22,799 nt of DNA, taken from the NCBI GenBank assembly GCA_016293225.1, contig JAEDEQ010000023.1, forward strand, positions 1 through 22,799, written 5' to 3'. Below are positions 22,776 through 22,799 of this stretch, in pieces. Each line of letters starts with the position of its first letter. Within the stretch, counting starts at the first letter, position 1. The notes under the pieces are model-generated. The model saw only the letters and a program-made list of their open reading frames with translations. It was not told the DNA's origin and ran no database searches. Source of the stretch: Clostridiaceae bacterium (lineage in GTDB: Bacteria; Bacillota; Clostridia; Oscillospirales; Acutalibacteraceae). Position numbers and translations under genes: made by a program.

Positions 22776-22799
22776 GCCGATTTTCCTCCTTAATACATT

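Overview
The window looks like chromosomal DNA of an anaerobic, fermentative, Gram-positive gut-type Clostridia (Bacillota; my best guess is the Oscillospirales/Ruminococcaceae side). Reasons: a five-gene NAD(P)-linked [FeFe]-hydrogenase operon, clostridial-type serC-serA, strong AGGAGG ribosome binding sites with occasional TTG starts, many Rho-independent terminators, and secreted proteins with BspA-type leucine-rich repeats and BIG2 Ig-like repeats. Placement is inferred from gene content only. No rRNA, tRNA, CRISPR array, transposase or phage gene was seen.

Layout. (1) 1-3553, minus strand: a likely transcript with a structured leader, a 28-codon upstream ORF, mgtE (Mg2+ channel), and a heterodimeric ABC exporter. 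The first half-transporter has a degenerate ATP site; the second half runs off the window. (2) 3716-8734, plus strand: hydrogenase operon in the order NuoE-like, histidine-kinase-type ATPase, HndB-like ferredoxin, NuoF-like flavoprotein, catalytic [FeFe] subunit, closed by a terminator. Together these would exchange electrons between NAD(P)H, probably ferredoxin, and H2. (3) 8862-12272, plus strand: three membrane proteins (acyltransferase-3, MscS channel, CDF metal exporter) as separate small units. (4) 12516-13715: a long PRPP-synthetase-like protein, convergent with a CofE/F420-ligase-like gene (13819-14562, minus) that has two good promoters. (5) 14905-16497, minus: secreted four-repeat BIG2 protein. 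(6) 16774-19028, plus: serC-serA serine biosynthesis operon. (7) 19086-22775, minus: a two-gene operon of secreted proteins, a BspA-type LRR protein with an unusual Cys/His-framed C-terminal tail followed by a putative papain-like cysteine peptidase.

Most worth a second look: the mgtE leader (a small ORF ending three bases before mgtE, with the mgtE ribosome binding site partly inside a hairpin); the LRR/cysteine-peptidase secreted pair and its C-terminal tail; the hydrogenase L1 motif variant TSCSPGW; the SerA lacking the usual acidic residue in its active-site segment; and a 23-bp tandem repeat before the MscS gene. I did not find an unmistakably new multi-gene system.
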